Positions 38,511-49,170 are shown, numbered from the stretch's first letter. The stretch: DNA of 64,000 bases from Trypanosoma brucei gambiense DAL972 (GCF_000210295.1 NC_026743.1:1798001-1862000); one strand, 5' to 3'. Made by a program: numbers and translations. The notes: generated by a model from the letters alone, not told the origin.

Positions 38511-39829
38511 TGTGTCACGCGGATGTGTATCACCGGCCTCTTCGAGGAGGGTCACCACCCGAATACAGAACTGCCCCTCCAAGCGTGCAACAACCTCGTT
38601 TCACGAAGGTGCGCGCAGGGCCGATAATGCAGCAGCGACCGAAGCCCTACTCCTTCACCGGAAGTACCGCACAGGAAAAATTAATGGTAGAAGTAATAGG
38701 GAATGTGTGAGTGAGTCTGTGTAAACAGAAAATCTGCAGAAGCACAAAGAACAACACGATCCATACACCCCATCACGGTAGTGATACCTGACACGGAAAA
38801 ATATATATATGTAACAACAACCCGTGCCACCAGTCGTTTCGCAGAGACTCAACAAGTGTAAAATCCCAACGACAACGATGAGGGGATAAAACAAACAATT
38901 GAGTGCAGCGATACCATGCCTAACCCCACACCGAACCTGATACAGACACACACACCTTTAACAACACCGCCATGTGGATACAGCAACCGATAGGCCGTGT
39001 GCATGCTGCTTAGCGGCGCATATACATACGCATGCACTAAGAGGAAGTAACAGAAAAAAAGGCAGGTGAAAAGAACAGGAGCAGGTGTGTGTGGGAAACT
39101 GGTTTACCGGGAGTTAGTGGACGCCTCTCGACAACGTTAGTTCGGACCCAACTGCTGTTGTCAACATGTTTTGCCGAGTCATACGTTTTCCGTTCGCGCC
39201 AAAATGAGGCCTACAAGGTGCCTTGTTGTAACAAGTGATAGAATGTCTAGCTTCGCTCGACTTTCTGCGGCCCGGGCAACGTTCTCATCACGCTACAAAT
39301 GTGTCAGACGCTGACATGAGCTCGTTTTAATAACACACATTGTAAGGTACGGCCACACACAACAAGGACCATCCCAATGATCTCTGCCTCTACCTTTCAT
39401 CAAAAGCGACAGCAGGAAAAGTTTACGGGAACGATACGGAGACGATTGGTGTGACACCAGTGGTAATGCGTGTCAGCACTCCAGCAGCTGGCGCATACAA
39501 CCATTGTCTGTCACTGAGCAACAACGCGCCTGGGTCAATTCTACCGCCTAGCGCATAGACTAATGAGAAGCTTGAGAAAAAAAGTGTTCTTTTTGTGCAT
39601 GCGAAGACACTTGGTTGCACCTCTATAAAAACTCAAAGATAGTAAGGACACGTAACGCTGGTGGCACAGCACTCGTCAGCTGTTGGACAGAAACCCTTGC
39701 AAAGGGGATCAGTTTTACACACACACACACGCAACCTTGAGCGCACGAATTACCGCAAAGTTAACCAGATTTCCTCATCCATGCACAATGATGAGACTTA
39801 GTCCGGCAGAGGCCCCTTGAGCGGTTTCC
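38511..39829. other. 1.3-kb intergenic region carrying repeat copy 1
   Basis: Repeat copy 1 occupies 38673-39048. The rest (39049-39829) has a (CA)n run near 39717-39730 and no gene seen; it would be the 3' UTR of the PCID2-like gene. Confidence 0.6.
38673..39048. repeat. Dispersed repeat, copy 1 (376 bp)
   Basis: Matches 57319-57692 in the same orientation, differing by five substitutions and one 2-bp (AT) change in a short (AT)n run. It starts with AGGAAAAATTAATGGTAG and ends CTAAGAGGAAGT. It lies 163 bp upstream of the FAN1-like start codon. No long ORF, no poly(A) end and no obvious terminal repeats. Confidence 0.95.
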
Positions 39830-41500
39830 CTATCCCTGCAGTGGCGCAGCTGATTCACCTGCGACTAATGTCGGAAATGGATTCTGGCGTGACAAAACAA
39901 CCACTTTATGCTCGCATGAGATGTACCCACGAAGTAGACCAGTAGATATAAGCTTTGCCACCCACCAAGTCATTTCGCTATCTGTTAAGGCAAGACCATC
40001 GTCAACCTCGTCCTCGTTCCGTTGCCGTTTCGGCCTCCTTTCGGTCGTTTCACGTGCGGCACTGTCTTGATCGGCTATCATTTTCCCTTCCCTTGCAATG
40101 TTTATATACATTGTAGTGAGCACCCGCAGTGGTATCCGTGTACTGTCTTCACCACAAGCATCCATTGTGGCGTGCACCCGGGCCACTAGAATGAGAAAAC
40201 AAAGCAATTTTGCACGCTGTAATATAAAATACACGCCCCTTCTTCGCAAGATCGGTCCATACGCATCCACGGCGATGCTGAAGGCACGCGGGTCTCCCCG
40301 CTGTATAGCTTTAAGGATCGGCTGAAATATGTAGACGATGAGGTCATCACGTTGCTGGATCTCCTCTGGCGGCATGCGACCGCTGACAACCCCCGCAACG
40401 GTCAAGAAAAATCTCACGCGCTGCTTGTTACGATGCTGCACGATGTTGCCACTACCTGGTGGTGGGAGTAGTTGATAGGCCTGCTGCAACGCAGCGAATG
40501 CCTCGCGCGCCTGGTGATCGTAGAGCGCCACACGGCCCTTGTAATAGTAAAAAGTCAGCACCTCCGATGTCATGTGCTGCGCCGGCTTAAGCACTTCCCT
40601 GCCCGCGGCACCCCCGGTTTCGGTCACTCGTTCGGCCTGCACGATGGTGTTGATAAGCACTCGGCACTGATGAACGTTGTATCGACGGAACAATATGCTC
40701 AACAGCCCATTACACACCGCAAGGGCACCACGACGTCTAGAAAACTCCGGTGAGAGGCCGGGGTCCACAACCTGAAGAGACTGTAGTAGCTTCCGCCAAC
40801 TTCGCACTATCCGTCCTGTTGCCTCGTCTATCACACCGGGGCTTGCGTCGCGAGCGGCACACGGAATACGATGGACAAAGTGAAGAAGTAAAAGGGTGTC
40901 CCAGCCAACGGTGCCAACGGTGGTGTTGCTTTGTCGATGCTGATAGTTGGTCCGCCGCATCGAGTGAACCTCCTGGAACACTTCGAAAACGTGCAAAAGT
41001 CCAAGAGCAAAGCGGTCCTTTGTCAACTGTGTTATCCACTGCTTCCGCTCTTGCCTATCATCGCCGCCCTTCGAGTCGTCTGCATCTTTTATGGAGTACG
41101 ACTCCGTGTAATACTTTACTAGTGCGCCGGTGATTGCGACCCGAAGCACCACCTCAACAAATAATTGCCGCTCCTTCACGTCATCAGCATGGCCGCTGGG
41201 TGGCACTCGTGTCTCCCCAACTGCTTGTTCAACGCTGTCTAACAAACGCTGTCGCAGTTGATCGATGGCAGGCTCAATGCCACTATGTTCTGGCATATCT
41301 CGAATAGTCAGTGCTTCACCCATTTCCGCATGCACAACAAAATCCGTCAGCAACATACCGTTGCGTGACGCGATCCCCTCCGCTGCGCGTTGCATCCACC
41401 GTGGTGACACCTCAAACAGTGGTGACTGTTGCGCACCCTTCTTTGCCGGCATGACTTCACCTAAAGACACAGATATAGGCAGTATGCGTTTTTTTTCCAT
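39830..41500 (-). CDS. PCID2/Thp1-like PCI-domain protein (TREX-2 type mRNA export factor)
   Basis: 556 residues, ATG 41500; a second in-frame ATG at residue 17 is possible. The C-terminal half is a helical PCI domain: FYYYKGRVALYDHQAREAFA, then RRRGVYFILQRAK, and the terminal GYISCEHKVVVLSRQNPFPT. The last block matches PCID2/Thp1, which ends GYISH-H-LV-S-QNPFP. PCID2/Thp1 pairs with Sac3/GANP in TREX-2, linking transcription to mRNA export at the nuclear pore; the related CSN12 has the same fold. A basic, acidic-flanked insert (RRPKRQRNEDEVDD) before the last helix may be a nuclear signal. Confidence 0.82.
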   Translation of the reverse strand: MEKKRILPISVSLGEVMPAKKGAQQSPLFEVSPRWMQRAAEGIASRNGMLLTDFVVHAEMGEALTIRDMPEHSGIEPAIDQLRQRLLDSVEQAVGETRVPPSGHADDVKERQLFVEVVLRVAITGALVKYYTESYSIKDADDSKGGDDRQERKQWITQLTKDRFALGLLHVFEVFQEVHSMRRTNYQHRQSNTTVGTVGWDTLLLLHFVHRIPCAARDASPGVIDEATGRIVRSWRKLLQSLQVVDPGLSPEFSRRRGALAVCNGLLSILFRRYNVHQCRVLINTIVQAERVTETGGAAGREVLKPAQHMTSEVLTFYYYKGRVALYDHQAREAFAALQQAYQLLPPPGSGNIVQHRNKQRVRFFLTVAGVVSGRMPPEEIQQRDDLIVYIFQPILKAIQRGDPRAFSIAVDAYGPILRRRGVYFILQRAKLLCFLILVARVHATMDACGEDSTRIPLRVLTTMYINIAREGKMIADQDSAARETTERRPKRQRNEDEVDDGLALTDSEMTWWVAKLISTGLLRGYISCEHKVVVLSRQNPFPTLVAGESAAPLQG

Positions 41501-41675
41501 GCACTAACGCAAGCAACATGCACATGGATAGAATAAAAGATAAAGGAAATGCGCGGCACAACACAGAGGGGAGCCAGCTGTAGTATATAAAAAAAGGAAC
41601 GCACGCAGGTTTTAAGAGGCGAAGCACATCAACGGGTGGAATGAATAGCACTGATGGCCCATCTCCAAAGTGCCG

Positions 41676-42530
41676 TCACTGTTCACCCCCCTTAGTCTTC
41701 TGCAGCACAACGCACCAGTTTTCCTTGTCGAAATACGACTCCCGCACAACACCACCCGCTTCCTCCACAAGGCGTTCCAATTCACCTTCTCCAAAGAGGT
41801 GATAATATCGGTGGTGCACACGTCGCTCAGGGTCGTGCGCCTCATGCATCTCCCAGCGGATAAACACGTCTGATGCACCACTCCTTGGACGCTTTTCCGG
41901 CCGTTCCTTCGCCCAGACATAGATCAAAATGAGACCGTCAGGCCGTACAAGCCTCAACAGCTCGCGAACAGCGTCGAGGCGCCGTTCGTGTGTAGCGAAA
42001 TGATGAACAACCGCAATGCTAATCGCTGCATCAAATGCTCCGTTGCGAAACGCTGTACGACGGGCATCAGCAAGAAGAAGTTCGGTGCGACCGCGAGTCC
42101 CAAGCGACCGTGAAGACGACGGCGAAGTCTCGCTTGCTTCGTGGTCCAGTTGGTTCAGTGCTAACCGGAGAAGCCTCTCACTAAAATCAACGCCGGCAAC
42201 GAACCGATACGCGGGGCCGGTTTGTCCCTCTTCGTTTGCCCCGTCGTCTGGAGCATTAGAAATTGCCGCCATAAAGTTTTGTGCGCAAGAAAAGTATTTG
42301 CCGTTCCCGCAGCCAACATCTACCACAGTGGCATATCTCGGCAGCGACTCGATAAAGGCGCGCACCCTTGGCCACGCCTTGTAGCGAGTTGCCGAGAAAT
42401 GTGTTGCAATATCATCGTACACCTGTTGCACGTGTCGACGTTCAATACCCGCGACGTCAAGTAGTTCGGTTGGCTGAACCTCTGTCACTTTATCATTGCC
42501 TAAACGTTCCCTTTCAGCAGGGGCACTCAT
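41676..42530 (-). CDS. TRM9: TRM9/ALKBH8-type tRNA wobble-uridine methyltransferase
   Basis: 284 residues from ATG 42530; the frame upstream has only a GTG. E-R-R-HVQQVYDDIATHFSATRYKAWPRV is the TRM9 lead-in. SAM motif I ATVVDVGCGNGKYF is at about 68-81, followed by AGVDFSERLL, LLADARRTAFRNGAFD, AAISIAVVHHFATHERR and ELLRLVRPDGLILIYVWA. The end YYHLFGEGELERLVEEAGG also fits. TRM9 with TRM112 makes mcm5U at position 34 of certain tRNAs. An insert of about 25 residues after motif I (ISNAPDDGANEEG) and another Ser-rich one are unusual. Confidence 0.9.
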   Translation of the reverse strand: MSAPAERERLGNDKVTEVQPTELLDVAGIERRHVQQVYDDIATHFSATRYKAWPRVRAFIESLPRYATVVDVGCGNGKYFSCAQNFMAAISNAPDDGANEEGQTGPAYRFVAGVDFSERLLRLALNQLDHEASETSPSSSRSLGTRGRTELLLADARRTAFRNGAFDAAISIAVVHHFATHERRLDAVRELLRLVRPDGLILIYVWAKERPEKRPRSGASDVFIRWEMHEAHDPERRVHHRYYHLFGEGELERLVEEAGGVVRESYFDKENWCVVLQKTKGGEQ

Positions 42531-43369
42531 GAAAACTTTCGGTGCTGCAACACGAGAACTCACGTATAACACACAAAGGGTATGGTGGAAACAGGGTGGA
42601 CAAGAAATTGGAGGTTAACTGACGACTCAAATACGTACGCTTACAACCGTGCTGTACTTGTCATATGCGCTCAAACTCGAAAGGACTCACGAAATTAGGA
42701 AAAGACAAAGGAAAGAGATCGCTATCCGCTACCGCCATCGGCCGTCACATATATGGATTCCATGTTCAGCTTGCGCTTGATATCATCGTGGCGGTACATC
42801 CCTTTAAAACAAAAAAATATGAGATTGTTTTACGTGCCCCACTTTAGGTAGCTATTCGTGCCCGTACATCACCTTTTTCGCGTCCCTCCCTAGTCCTCCT
42901 CAGAAACAAAGGCGGAATTAGCGTTTTAAGTCATTCCCCCCTTGTTTTCTGTTTGCGCTACCCTCAACCGCGTTCCCTCCCTCGCTTATTTTTTCCTTTA
43001 CCCATTTCACCACACCCTTCTCTTTCTTCCCCCCATGCACTCTACACTCACACTTTTTCCTTCTCAGCCTCTTTTGCCTTTATATTTACCTCCCAGATCG
43101 ACGACGACAACACATATTCATATCGTGCGCCCCATGAAGAAGATCCACAATGATAATATCAAGGGAGAGGAAAAAGGGGGAATATAAACGCAAGCATCGT
43201 CTTCATTAGCTTATTGGCCTCCCACCGTGAGTTTTCGGGGCATACGTAGGGCCGGCATGCTGCAAGAATAGTAATAAAAAGGACAAAGGTTGAAAGATTC
43301 CACGCGGTACCCACTGGCACCCGTTCTCCTAGAAAATATGCATATTATTTCGTGCGCACATTACAGTCC
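42531..43369. other. Intergenic region, no gene seen
   Basis: Very pyrimidine-rich on the plus strand at about 42940-43110 (purine-rich on the sense strand). No coding frame with family features; mostly expected 3' UTR of the E2 gene and leader of TRM9. Confidence 0.55.
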
Positions 43370-44725
43370 CTACAGCAATAGCGAGAGTGGGTTCTCAACC
43401 GCATCCTTGAAGTGTTTGCACCACTGAGACGCAACGGCACCATCAACCACGCGGTGGTCAAATGATGCGGTAAACCTTACAAACATCTCAGCTTCCGCGC
43501 CAACTGTGTACTTTCCTGTGTCCGGATCTAAAGACATACGCGGGCGGGGTTTGGCGGAGCCAACAGCTACGATGAGCGCCTGCGGGGGATTTATAATAGC
43601 TGTGAAACCGGGGATACCGCTGGCTCCGAGGTTGGACACAGACACTGTTCCACCAATGAACTCGTGTGGCTGAAGTGTCCCCTCGCGGGCTTTTTTTGCA
43701 AGGACCTTCATCTCGTTCGAAATGTCGACCAACCCACGTGCCTGTGCATCCTTAATTATGGGGGTGATGAGCCCTGTGGGAGTTGCGACTGCAACGCTCA
43801 CGTCAACGGTGCGATACTGACGGATAAAGTCCCCTTGCCACGAGCTGTTAGCCTCGGGAACCAGCATATTCGCCCGCGCCACTGCTTTGATGATATAATC
43901 ATTAAGCGTGATTTTATACTTGCCGTCACCCTTGGAGTTGAGTTGTTGTACCAGGGCCATCATATTCTCTGCGCAGCACTCCTCGAAAAGGTAGTAATGC
44001 GGAATCTCCACGTTCTTTGATTGTGTAAGGCGTTTGGCGATCGTTGACCGCATGTTCGTGACGGGGATGTCGGTGTAGTTCTGGGTTGATGGAGTCGTGG
44101 CTATTACTGGCACGACGGGCTTAGCGGCAGGCGCGGCGGCGGGAGCAGCGTGTTCACGCTTTGACGCTGCAGCTTCAACGTCCTTCCTCACGATTCGGCC
44201 CACCCCTCCCCCAGTGCCCTCGATGGTGTCGAGTGATACATTGAGCTCCGCCGGCGTCTTTCGGGCCAGGGGAGACGCCTTCACACGACCACCAGCCTCC
44301 TTTCCGCCGGCTGGTAGTGGCGCCGCTTGTGTGGGTGAGGGAACCTCCTGCACCTTTGACTGAGTTGCCGCAGGGGAACTGCCAGCGGCCTGCCAGTTCT
44401 TCACCTCATCTGAGTTAACACCTGACGCCTCATCCACAATAAGGCACACCGCATCGCCGACTGTGGCCTCTTCCCCAACTTGAACAAGAATGCGGGCGAC
44501 AAAGCCGTCCTCTGACACATTGTCGTACGAAACAACGGCTTTGTCTGTTTCAACCTTGCACCATGTATCGCCCGTTTCAACTGCGTCTCCAACCTTCTTG
44601 ACCCATTCAGATATTTTTCCCTTCTCCATGGTTGGGGAGAGAGCTGGCATAGGGATCGGCGTAACTGTCAGAAAACGAGCAAAGCACACAGGAAAGATGT
44701 GTTGCGTGACGGGACGGCGGAACAT
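43370..44725 (-). CDS. DLAT: Dihydrolipoamide acetyltransferase (pyruvate dehydrogenase E2), mitochondrial
   Basis: 451 residues from ATG 44725. Another in-frame ATG at 44920 gives 516 residues, but a splice acceptor at 44765-44764 lies between and the shorter form starts with a good presequence (MFRRPVTQHIFPVCFARFLT). Then come one lipoyl domain (IPMPALSPTMEKGKISEW, lipoyl Lys in ETDKA), an Ala/Pro linker, the E1/E3-binding domain (ASPLARKTPAELNV, GRIVRKDVEAA) and the acyltransferase core ending DHRVVDGAVASQW with the catalytic His and Asp. E2 passes acetyl from pyruvate to CoA in the mitochondrial matrix. Confidence 0.95.
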   Translation of the reverse strand: MFRRPVTQHIFPVCFARFLTVTPIPMPALSPTMEKGKISEWVKKVGDAVETGDTWCKVETDKAVVSYDNVSEDGFVARILVQVGEEATVGDAVCLIVDEASGVNSDEVKNWQAAGSSPAATQSKVQEVPSPTQAAPLPAGGKEAGGRVKASPLARKTPAELNVSLDTIEGTGGGVGRIVRKDVEAAASKREHAAPAAAPAAKPVVPVIATTPSTQNYTDIPVTNMRSTIAKRLTQSKNVEIPHYYLFEECCAENMMALVQQLNSKGDGKYKITLNDYIIKAVARANMLVPEANSSWQGDFIRQYRTVDVSVAVATPTGLITPIIKDAQARGLVDISNEMKVLAKKAREGTLQPHEFIGGTVSVSNLGASGIPGFTAIINPPQALIVAVGSAKPRPRMSLDPDTGKYTVGAEAEMFVRFTASFDHRVVDGAVASQWCKHFKDAVENPLSLLL

Positions 44726-45784
44726 GTGTGTTAATTTCTTCAACCGCTTCTTCTTACTTCCGACTAGCAAACAAATCAGGAAAAAGATTATCGCACGTGA
44801 AATACGGATTTTGCTACACGACAACCTTTTTTTTTCTGATGAACAAAACCTTGTTGTCGCGATTGCTATTTTTATGTAGCACCTCGTCAAAAAGTGATGC
44901 GGTACCACGGAACGGAACATACGGAATGAGAAAAACCCGCTGTGTCACCGTTCACAGTAGTTGTTAAGACGGTGACTGCAACGTTCAAACCTTTTCCGCC
45001 GAAGCCCCACACACTCATTCGGATGTCCAATCACTTACACATGCACATGGATAAGTGAAGTCGGAAATAATCATTTCTTCGCAAAAGATGAAGGCACACC
45101 TCACCACTTCATCCAACGTCAAGTTACTCACCACGGGTACAACGGCAAAACTCCAACGCAACAACGGGTAAGGAAACCACACACACACACAAAATCGGAG
45201 GTTCCTCCAAAAGCAGGTGCCCCACAACACCCTTTCACAGTAGGACTGGAGCCAGAAGACTGGCTTCGGCCAAAGTTAACACAATATTAGTAAACGAACG
45301 CACAGCATGCGCTGCTGGAACCCCGGGGAAGGCACGAGGGGGAGATTCTTTACGCTGTCCTTACGCACGATGCCCTTTACGTCAACTGGAAACAAAAACA
45401 CTACCCACAGATGCTGACTGTATTACTGGGTTGATAGTGGACCACCATGGCGACTTTACCGCATTCATATGTACAGGTGTGCGTGGCGCTGAGCAGTCGT
45501 AAGCGGAAAGCGGAAATTTCATGGAGCTAAGGTGAAAAGTTCAGTTGCTGGCATACCACCAGCCGTCACTCACATAACACTCCATCAAATCAACTGCATC
45601 CAATAAGACAGCTCTTGCTGCTTTTGCACCCCTTTATCGTCTTTCCTTCGTTCATTTTTTGGGGGAGATGTATCGATATTACACCCCATTCACACCGTTT
45701 TAGCCCACCTACCTCTTCCCCCATCGTCACCACAACGGAAAGCACACCAACACTTCTGAATGCCCCAGCACCGCAGCGCTAGAG
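44726..45784. other. 1-kb intergenic region, no gene seen
   Basis: Holds the E2 acceptor and, if the longer start were used, a 65-codon extension to 44920. The remainder, 44921-45784, shows no gene; a poly(T)6-G6 block near 45656-45665. Confidence 0.5.
44764..44790 (-). promoter_or_regulatory. SL acceptor supporting the short E2 start
   Basis: Sense TAATCTTTTTCCTGATTTG then TTTGCTAG: pyrimidine-rich run with AG at 44765-44764, 39 nt before ATG 44725. If used, the ATG at 44920 is excluded from the mRNA. Confidence 0.5.
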
Positions 45785-48700
45785 TTACCGATCACCCACC
45801 TGACCGCCATCTACACAAACTTGCCCCGCAAACCGCTGCAGAAACTCCTTAAAGTACCTCCTCTTAACATCAATACGACCCATCATCGTTAAATGTGTGT
45901 TTAGTTCGTCCACCTGGGGTTGGGGATAACGGTCCTTCATCGCCGTCACGTACAGCGGATACTGAGAAACGTAGGTGTCAGCAAGCGTGACTAACAGTTT
46001 CTCACGCTCTCTAGGTGGTAACAGGGACTCATCAGCGCGCACTGCGAAATCAATCATTCGGCTGTAAGCGCAAAGAGCCATATCAACCATTTGGGCGTTC
46101 GCAGTGCCAGAGAAACGATTAGCGTCATTGCCATTGGGCACAATCGCCGATATAAAGCGGGAAGCTTCCGCAACGTTTACACCACTCTCTAAGACACTCA
46201 GCGTTACATCGACCACAATCTGGCAAAGTGCTGGATTTCCATCAAGTCGCTTGGGATCCACCACATTTTGCCTAATAAAGGCGAAGATGTCTTTTGAAAG
46301 GCCGAAAAGTTGCCTGCCATCCACCGCCTCCGCCTCCGGAGCGCGACTCGCGCCACGGTTCCTCTGCATGTAGAACGTGGTGCACACGGAGAGAGTCGCA
46401 GGTATTAGCCTTTCCTGAGCACTGGCTACAGGAAACAAGCAATGCGACAGTAACTGCCGCATAGCGTGGATCGGCAACAATTGCGTGACACACACTAACA
46501 TCTGTAGCATATTCTCAAGGGGCTCTACAGAAAAAAATGAACTCAAAGCTCCGATCACCTGGTAAAGCGCCAGGCGTATGTCCAACAATATTTTCCGAGC
46601 CCTATATACATCGGATTTTCGACCACCCGCTCCTTCACCTTCACGAGACCTGAGGTGGGAAGCCGCCCCCCCATCTCCATTATAAGTGCCAAAAAGAGTT
46701 TTGTATTCGGGAGGCAGGTCCTTTGCGTCAATGTTGTGCGCAAACTCCATGAGCTTCATGATGGATGGTACCAACGACGAGGCTGCCTCAACAACATAAG
46801 GCAGTGTCTTGCAGCGTCGCAGAACTCCAGCAAAAACATTGATACTGTCCCGAATAACGTAGCCTTCATCTCGCTGAGCGGTGGTGCGTCCTATAATGAT
46901 ATCGTTGAAGGCATTCTGACACATATTTGTTGTGTGGTCGACCATGATCTTCGCTACAGGATCAAGAAAACTCTGAAGACGTCGCTGCGCCTCATCCTCC
47001 GGAAGCGCGGTGGTGAAAGCGGCGATTGCTTCGTACAGCAATGTACGCTCCATCGCTGATGTCGACGAGAACATCAGCAAACGCTCCATCTGGCACAAGA
47101 AAGGCTCCCCCAGCAAAACCAGCTGCTTAGCATGCTTACTGCAGGCGGTGACCAATAGTGTGAGCGCCCTCTTGCGCGCGGATACAACATCAATGTCATT
47201 TACCTCCCTGTATCGATTCCCAAGCGATTTGAGAATGATACCCATCGTACCTTGCCATACACCCAGAGCAGTGTCATCCCGGCAATTCCACAACAGCGAA
47301 AGCATGTTAAGGTAAACCGGAAAAATGACCATGTCTTCAGGCTCCCTTTTAACCAACTCGTTAATTATTTGGGGTACATACTCGGACGAGTGCTTGAACG
47401 ACTCAGATAAACTATACAGAAGGAACTGCGTTGCTTCCCAATTGCAAAAGGTGTCACTTCGCTGCGTCACAAACCCACATTGGGTCCTTGCATCCTCCTC
47501 CGTTCCGCGGCTATCGCTAAGATTACTTACTAGCTGAAGCATAAACTGATTAGCAACGACTGGATAGATCCTCGCCACCGACGTCAGAACATGCGCCGCG
47601 AGGCTACGGAACTCCGAGAAAGCTTGCGTAAATGCTTCGACTGTCCCGAAGTCATGCTCCGATATCTGCATGCCTCCCTCACAAGTGCCGCAACAAGGGT
47701 GCAATTTGTTTTTTGGAACCAAGACCGCTAGGCGCGCCAGCAACTCCAAGGGATTAATCTGTGTGAAGGCAGCGTCGCCGAGTCGTCGGAAAATGGAGCA
47801 CGCAACGGAGGCAAGAAGAACACTTGGGATGGATAAGGTAAGAAGACAGACACGACCAGCCACAGGGGCGGCCGGCTGCAGAAGGGTGTCTGGCGAATCG
47901 TGCAGCAATCCCACAACTTCTTCGATATTACCATGATTTGACTCAGCTACCCACATGTCTACCGAACCAAGGGCAACGTTCAGGAGTTCCGTTCGCAGAG
48001 AGTCAGCTGCTGTGGATTCTCCTGCACAAGACAAACGGTCACACCGAAGAAGTGCCGTTGTTGCAGCGAGTGCTTCCTGGGCAGCTGGTCCCCATCGTAC
48101 AAGCGCTGAAAGGGTGTTAGTAAGGCCGACTTCCGACCACACGTGCACAGGAAGGCAGGGGGTAGCGTTAGCTACGGTCATGAGACAATCCGTAACGCTT
48201 TCCTTAGTTCCTGGAGCACAGCTGTTACTTGCCGCTCCACCGGCTTGTGTGTATAAGTCGAACAGCGCCTGAATCACCTCCACAAGAATTGTACGACCAT
48301 ACAGCTCAATCGCCTTTTTCAACCGCTTCATACGATTAACGGGCACACCTCCCACGTGCGGAGAGGTAATATGCGCGATAAATGACGAAAGGAAATGAAG
48401 TTTACGAGGTTGCTGTGCAAGCTGGGTTGGAGGAGCGCACACACGGGCAATCAAGTCCGGGTAGGACTCGGGCCACTCACGCACCATGCACTCTATGAGT
48501 AGCTCCACAATGTCAGCACAGAGGAGACGGCCTAGTGTTGGTTCGTTGAAATACCATGTCATTAACTCCTCGTACGGTACAACCGAGGGGGGTATTCGTC
48601 CAGACACTACAGCATTTCGTAGAAGAACTGCGCCGTAAGCCTGTACGGCTGCACCTCGGTCCGTAACTGCAAGCAAACCCGTACCGATACTTACAATTTC

Positions 48701-48817
48701 CTCGCTATTCATTTGTTCTTCCACCTCATGAAGTTCAAAAGTGGCCCTTCGGCGGTCCCCGTTATCTTCGGCTGCATATACAACACTCAAGATTTGCACG
48801 ATCCTTTCGACACTCAT
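45785..48817 (-). CDS. Karyopherin-beta family protein, exportin-like
   Basis: 1010 residues from ATG 48817; the frame continues upstream only to a GTG. The N-terminus has the importin-beta layout: AVQAYGAVLLRNAV (about 54-67), then IECMVREWPESYPDLIARVC (about 110-130), where EWP-x-x-(Y/W)-P-D is the hallmark of exportins such as XPO1, XPO5 and XPOT. The rest is continuous HEAT-type helices. The C-terminal KRRYFKEFLQRFAG resembles the end of XPO5/MSN5-type proteins. It should carry protein or RNA cargo out of the nucleus with Ran-GTP. Subfamily not resolved. Confidence 0.78.
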   Translation of the reverse strand: MSVERIVQILSVVYAAEDNGDRRRATFELHEVEEQMNSEEIVSIGTGLLAVTDRGAAVQAYGAVLLRNAVVSGRIPPSVVPYEELMTWYFNEPTLGRLLCADIVELLIECMVREWPESYPDLIARVCAPPTQLAQQPRKLHFLSSFIAHITSPHVGGVPVNRMKRLKKAIELYGRTILVEVIQALFDLYTQAGGAASNSCAPGTKESVTDCLMTVANATPCLPVHVWSEVGLTNTLSALVRWGPAAQEALAATTALLRCDRLSCAGESTAADSLRTELLNVALGSVDMWVAESNHGNIEEVVGLLHDSPDTLLQPAAPVAGRVCLLTLSIPSVLLASVACSIFRRLGDAAFTQINPLELLARLAVLVPKNKLHPCCGTCEGGMQISEHDFGTVEAFTQAFSEFRSLAAHVLTSVARIYPVVANQFMLQLVSNLSDSRGTEEDARTQCGFVTQRSDTFCNWEATQFLLYSLSESFKHSSEYVPQIINELVKREPEDMVIFPVYLNMLSLLWNCRDDTALGVWQGTMGIILKSLGNRYREVNDIDVVSARKRALTLLVTACSKHAKQLVLLGEPFLCQMERLLMFSSTSAMERTLLYEAIAAFTTALPEDEAQRRLQSFLDPVAKIMVDHTTNMCQNAFNDIIIGRTTAQRDEGYVIRDSINVFAGVLRRCKTLPYVVEAASSLVPSIMKLMEFAHNIDAKDLPPEYKTLFGTYNGDGGAASHLRSREGEGAGGRKSDVYRARKILLDIRLALYQVIGALSSFFSVEPLENMLQMLVCVTQLLPIHAMRQLLSHCLFPVASAQERLIPATLSVCTTFYMQRNRGASRAPEAEAVDGRQLFGLSKDIFAFIRQNVVDPKRLDGNPALCQIVVDVTLSVLESGVNVAEASRFISAIVPNGNDANRFSGTANAQMVDMALCAYSRMIDFAVRADESLLPPREREKLLVTLADTYVSQYPLYVTAMKDRYPQPQVDELNTHLTMMGRIDVKRRYFKEFLQRFAGQVCVDGGQVGDR

Positions 48818-49170
48818 TGTATGTTCCTCTAGCGAGAAAACACATTCAATTACGAGAGAAGCAGGGGAGTGGTTAGAGCAAGTACGAATATTTCGCACGC
48901 AACAGATAGATATGTTGAATCAGGGGGAAATAGGAGGTGCAAGAACGAAAACTTTCTCCACGGGTAGCTAAAAACACTGAAAAAAATGATAATATGACGC
49001 AAACACAGTACGAAAAAAATATTTGGTCCACGGGACACTCATCCCGCCGCGGAATGCGTGCAAACGGTGGCAGTAGCTCTAGGAAACCACCAACTTAGAG
49101 GTGAAGATACATTTCTGAACCGGCTTTTCAGGTCAGCGGGAACCATACATACTAACCGTTAACAGAGAAC
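48818..49170. other. Short intergenic region, no gene seen
   Basis: Lies between the pentapeptide-repeat gene and the exportin-like gene; sense strand pyrimidine-rich near 48900-48960, consistent with a splice region. Confidence 0.5.

Noticed and set aside
38660..39049. GGAAGTA on both sides of repeat copy 1 as a target-site duplication
   Set aside because: The right-hand GGAAGT is also present in copy 2, so it belongs to the repeat; copy 2 has no matching left flank.
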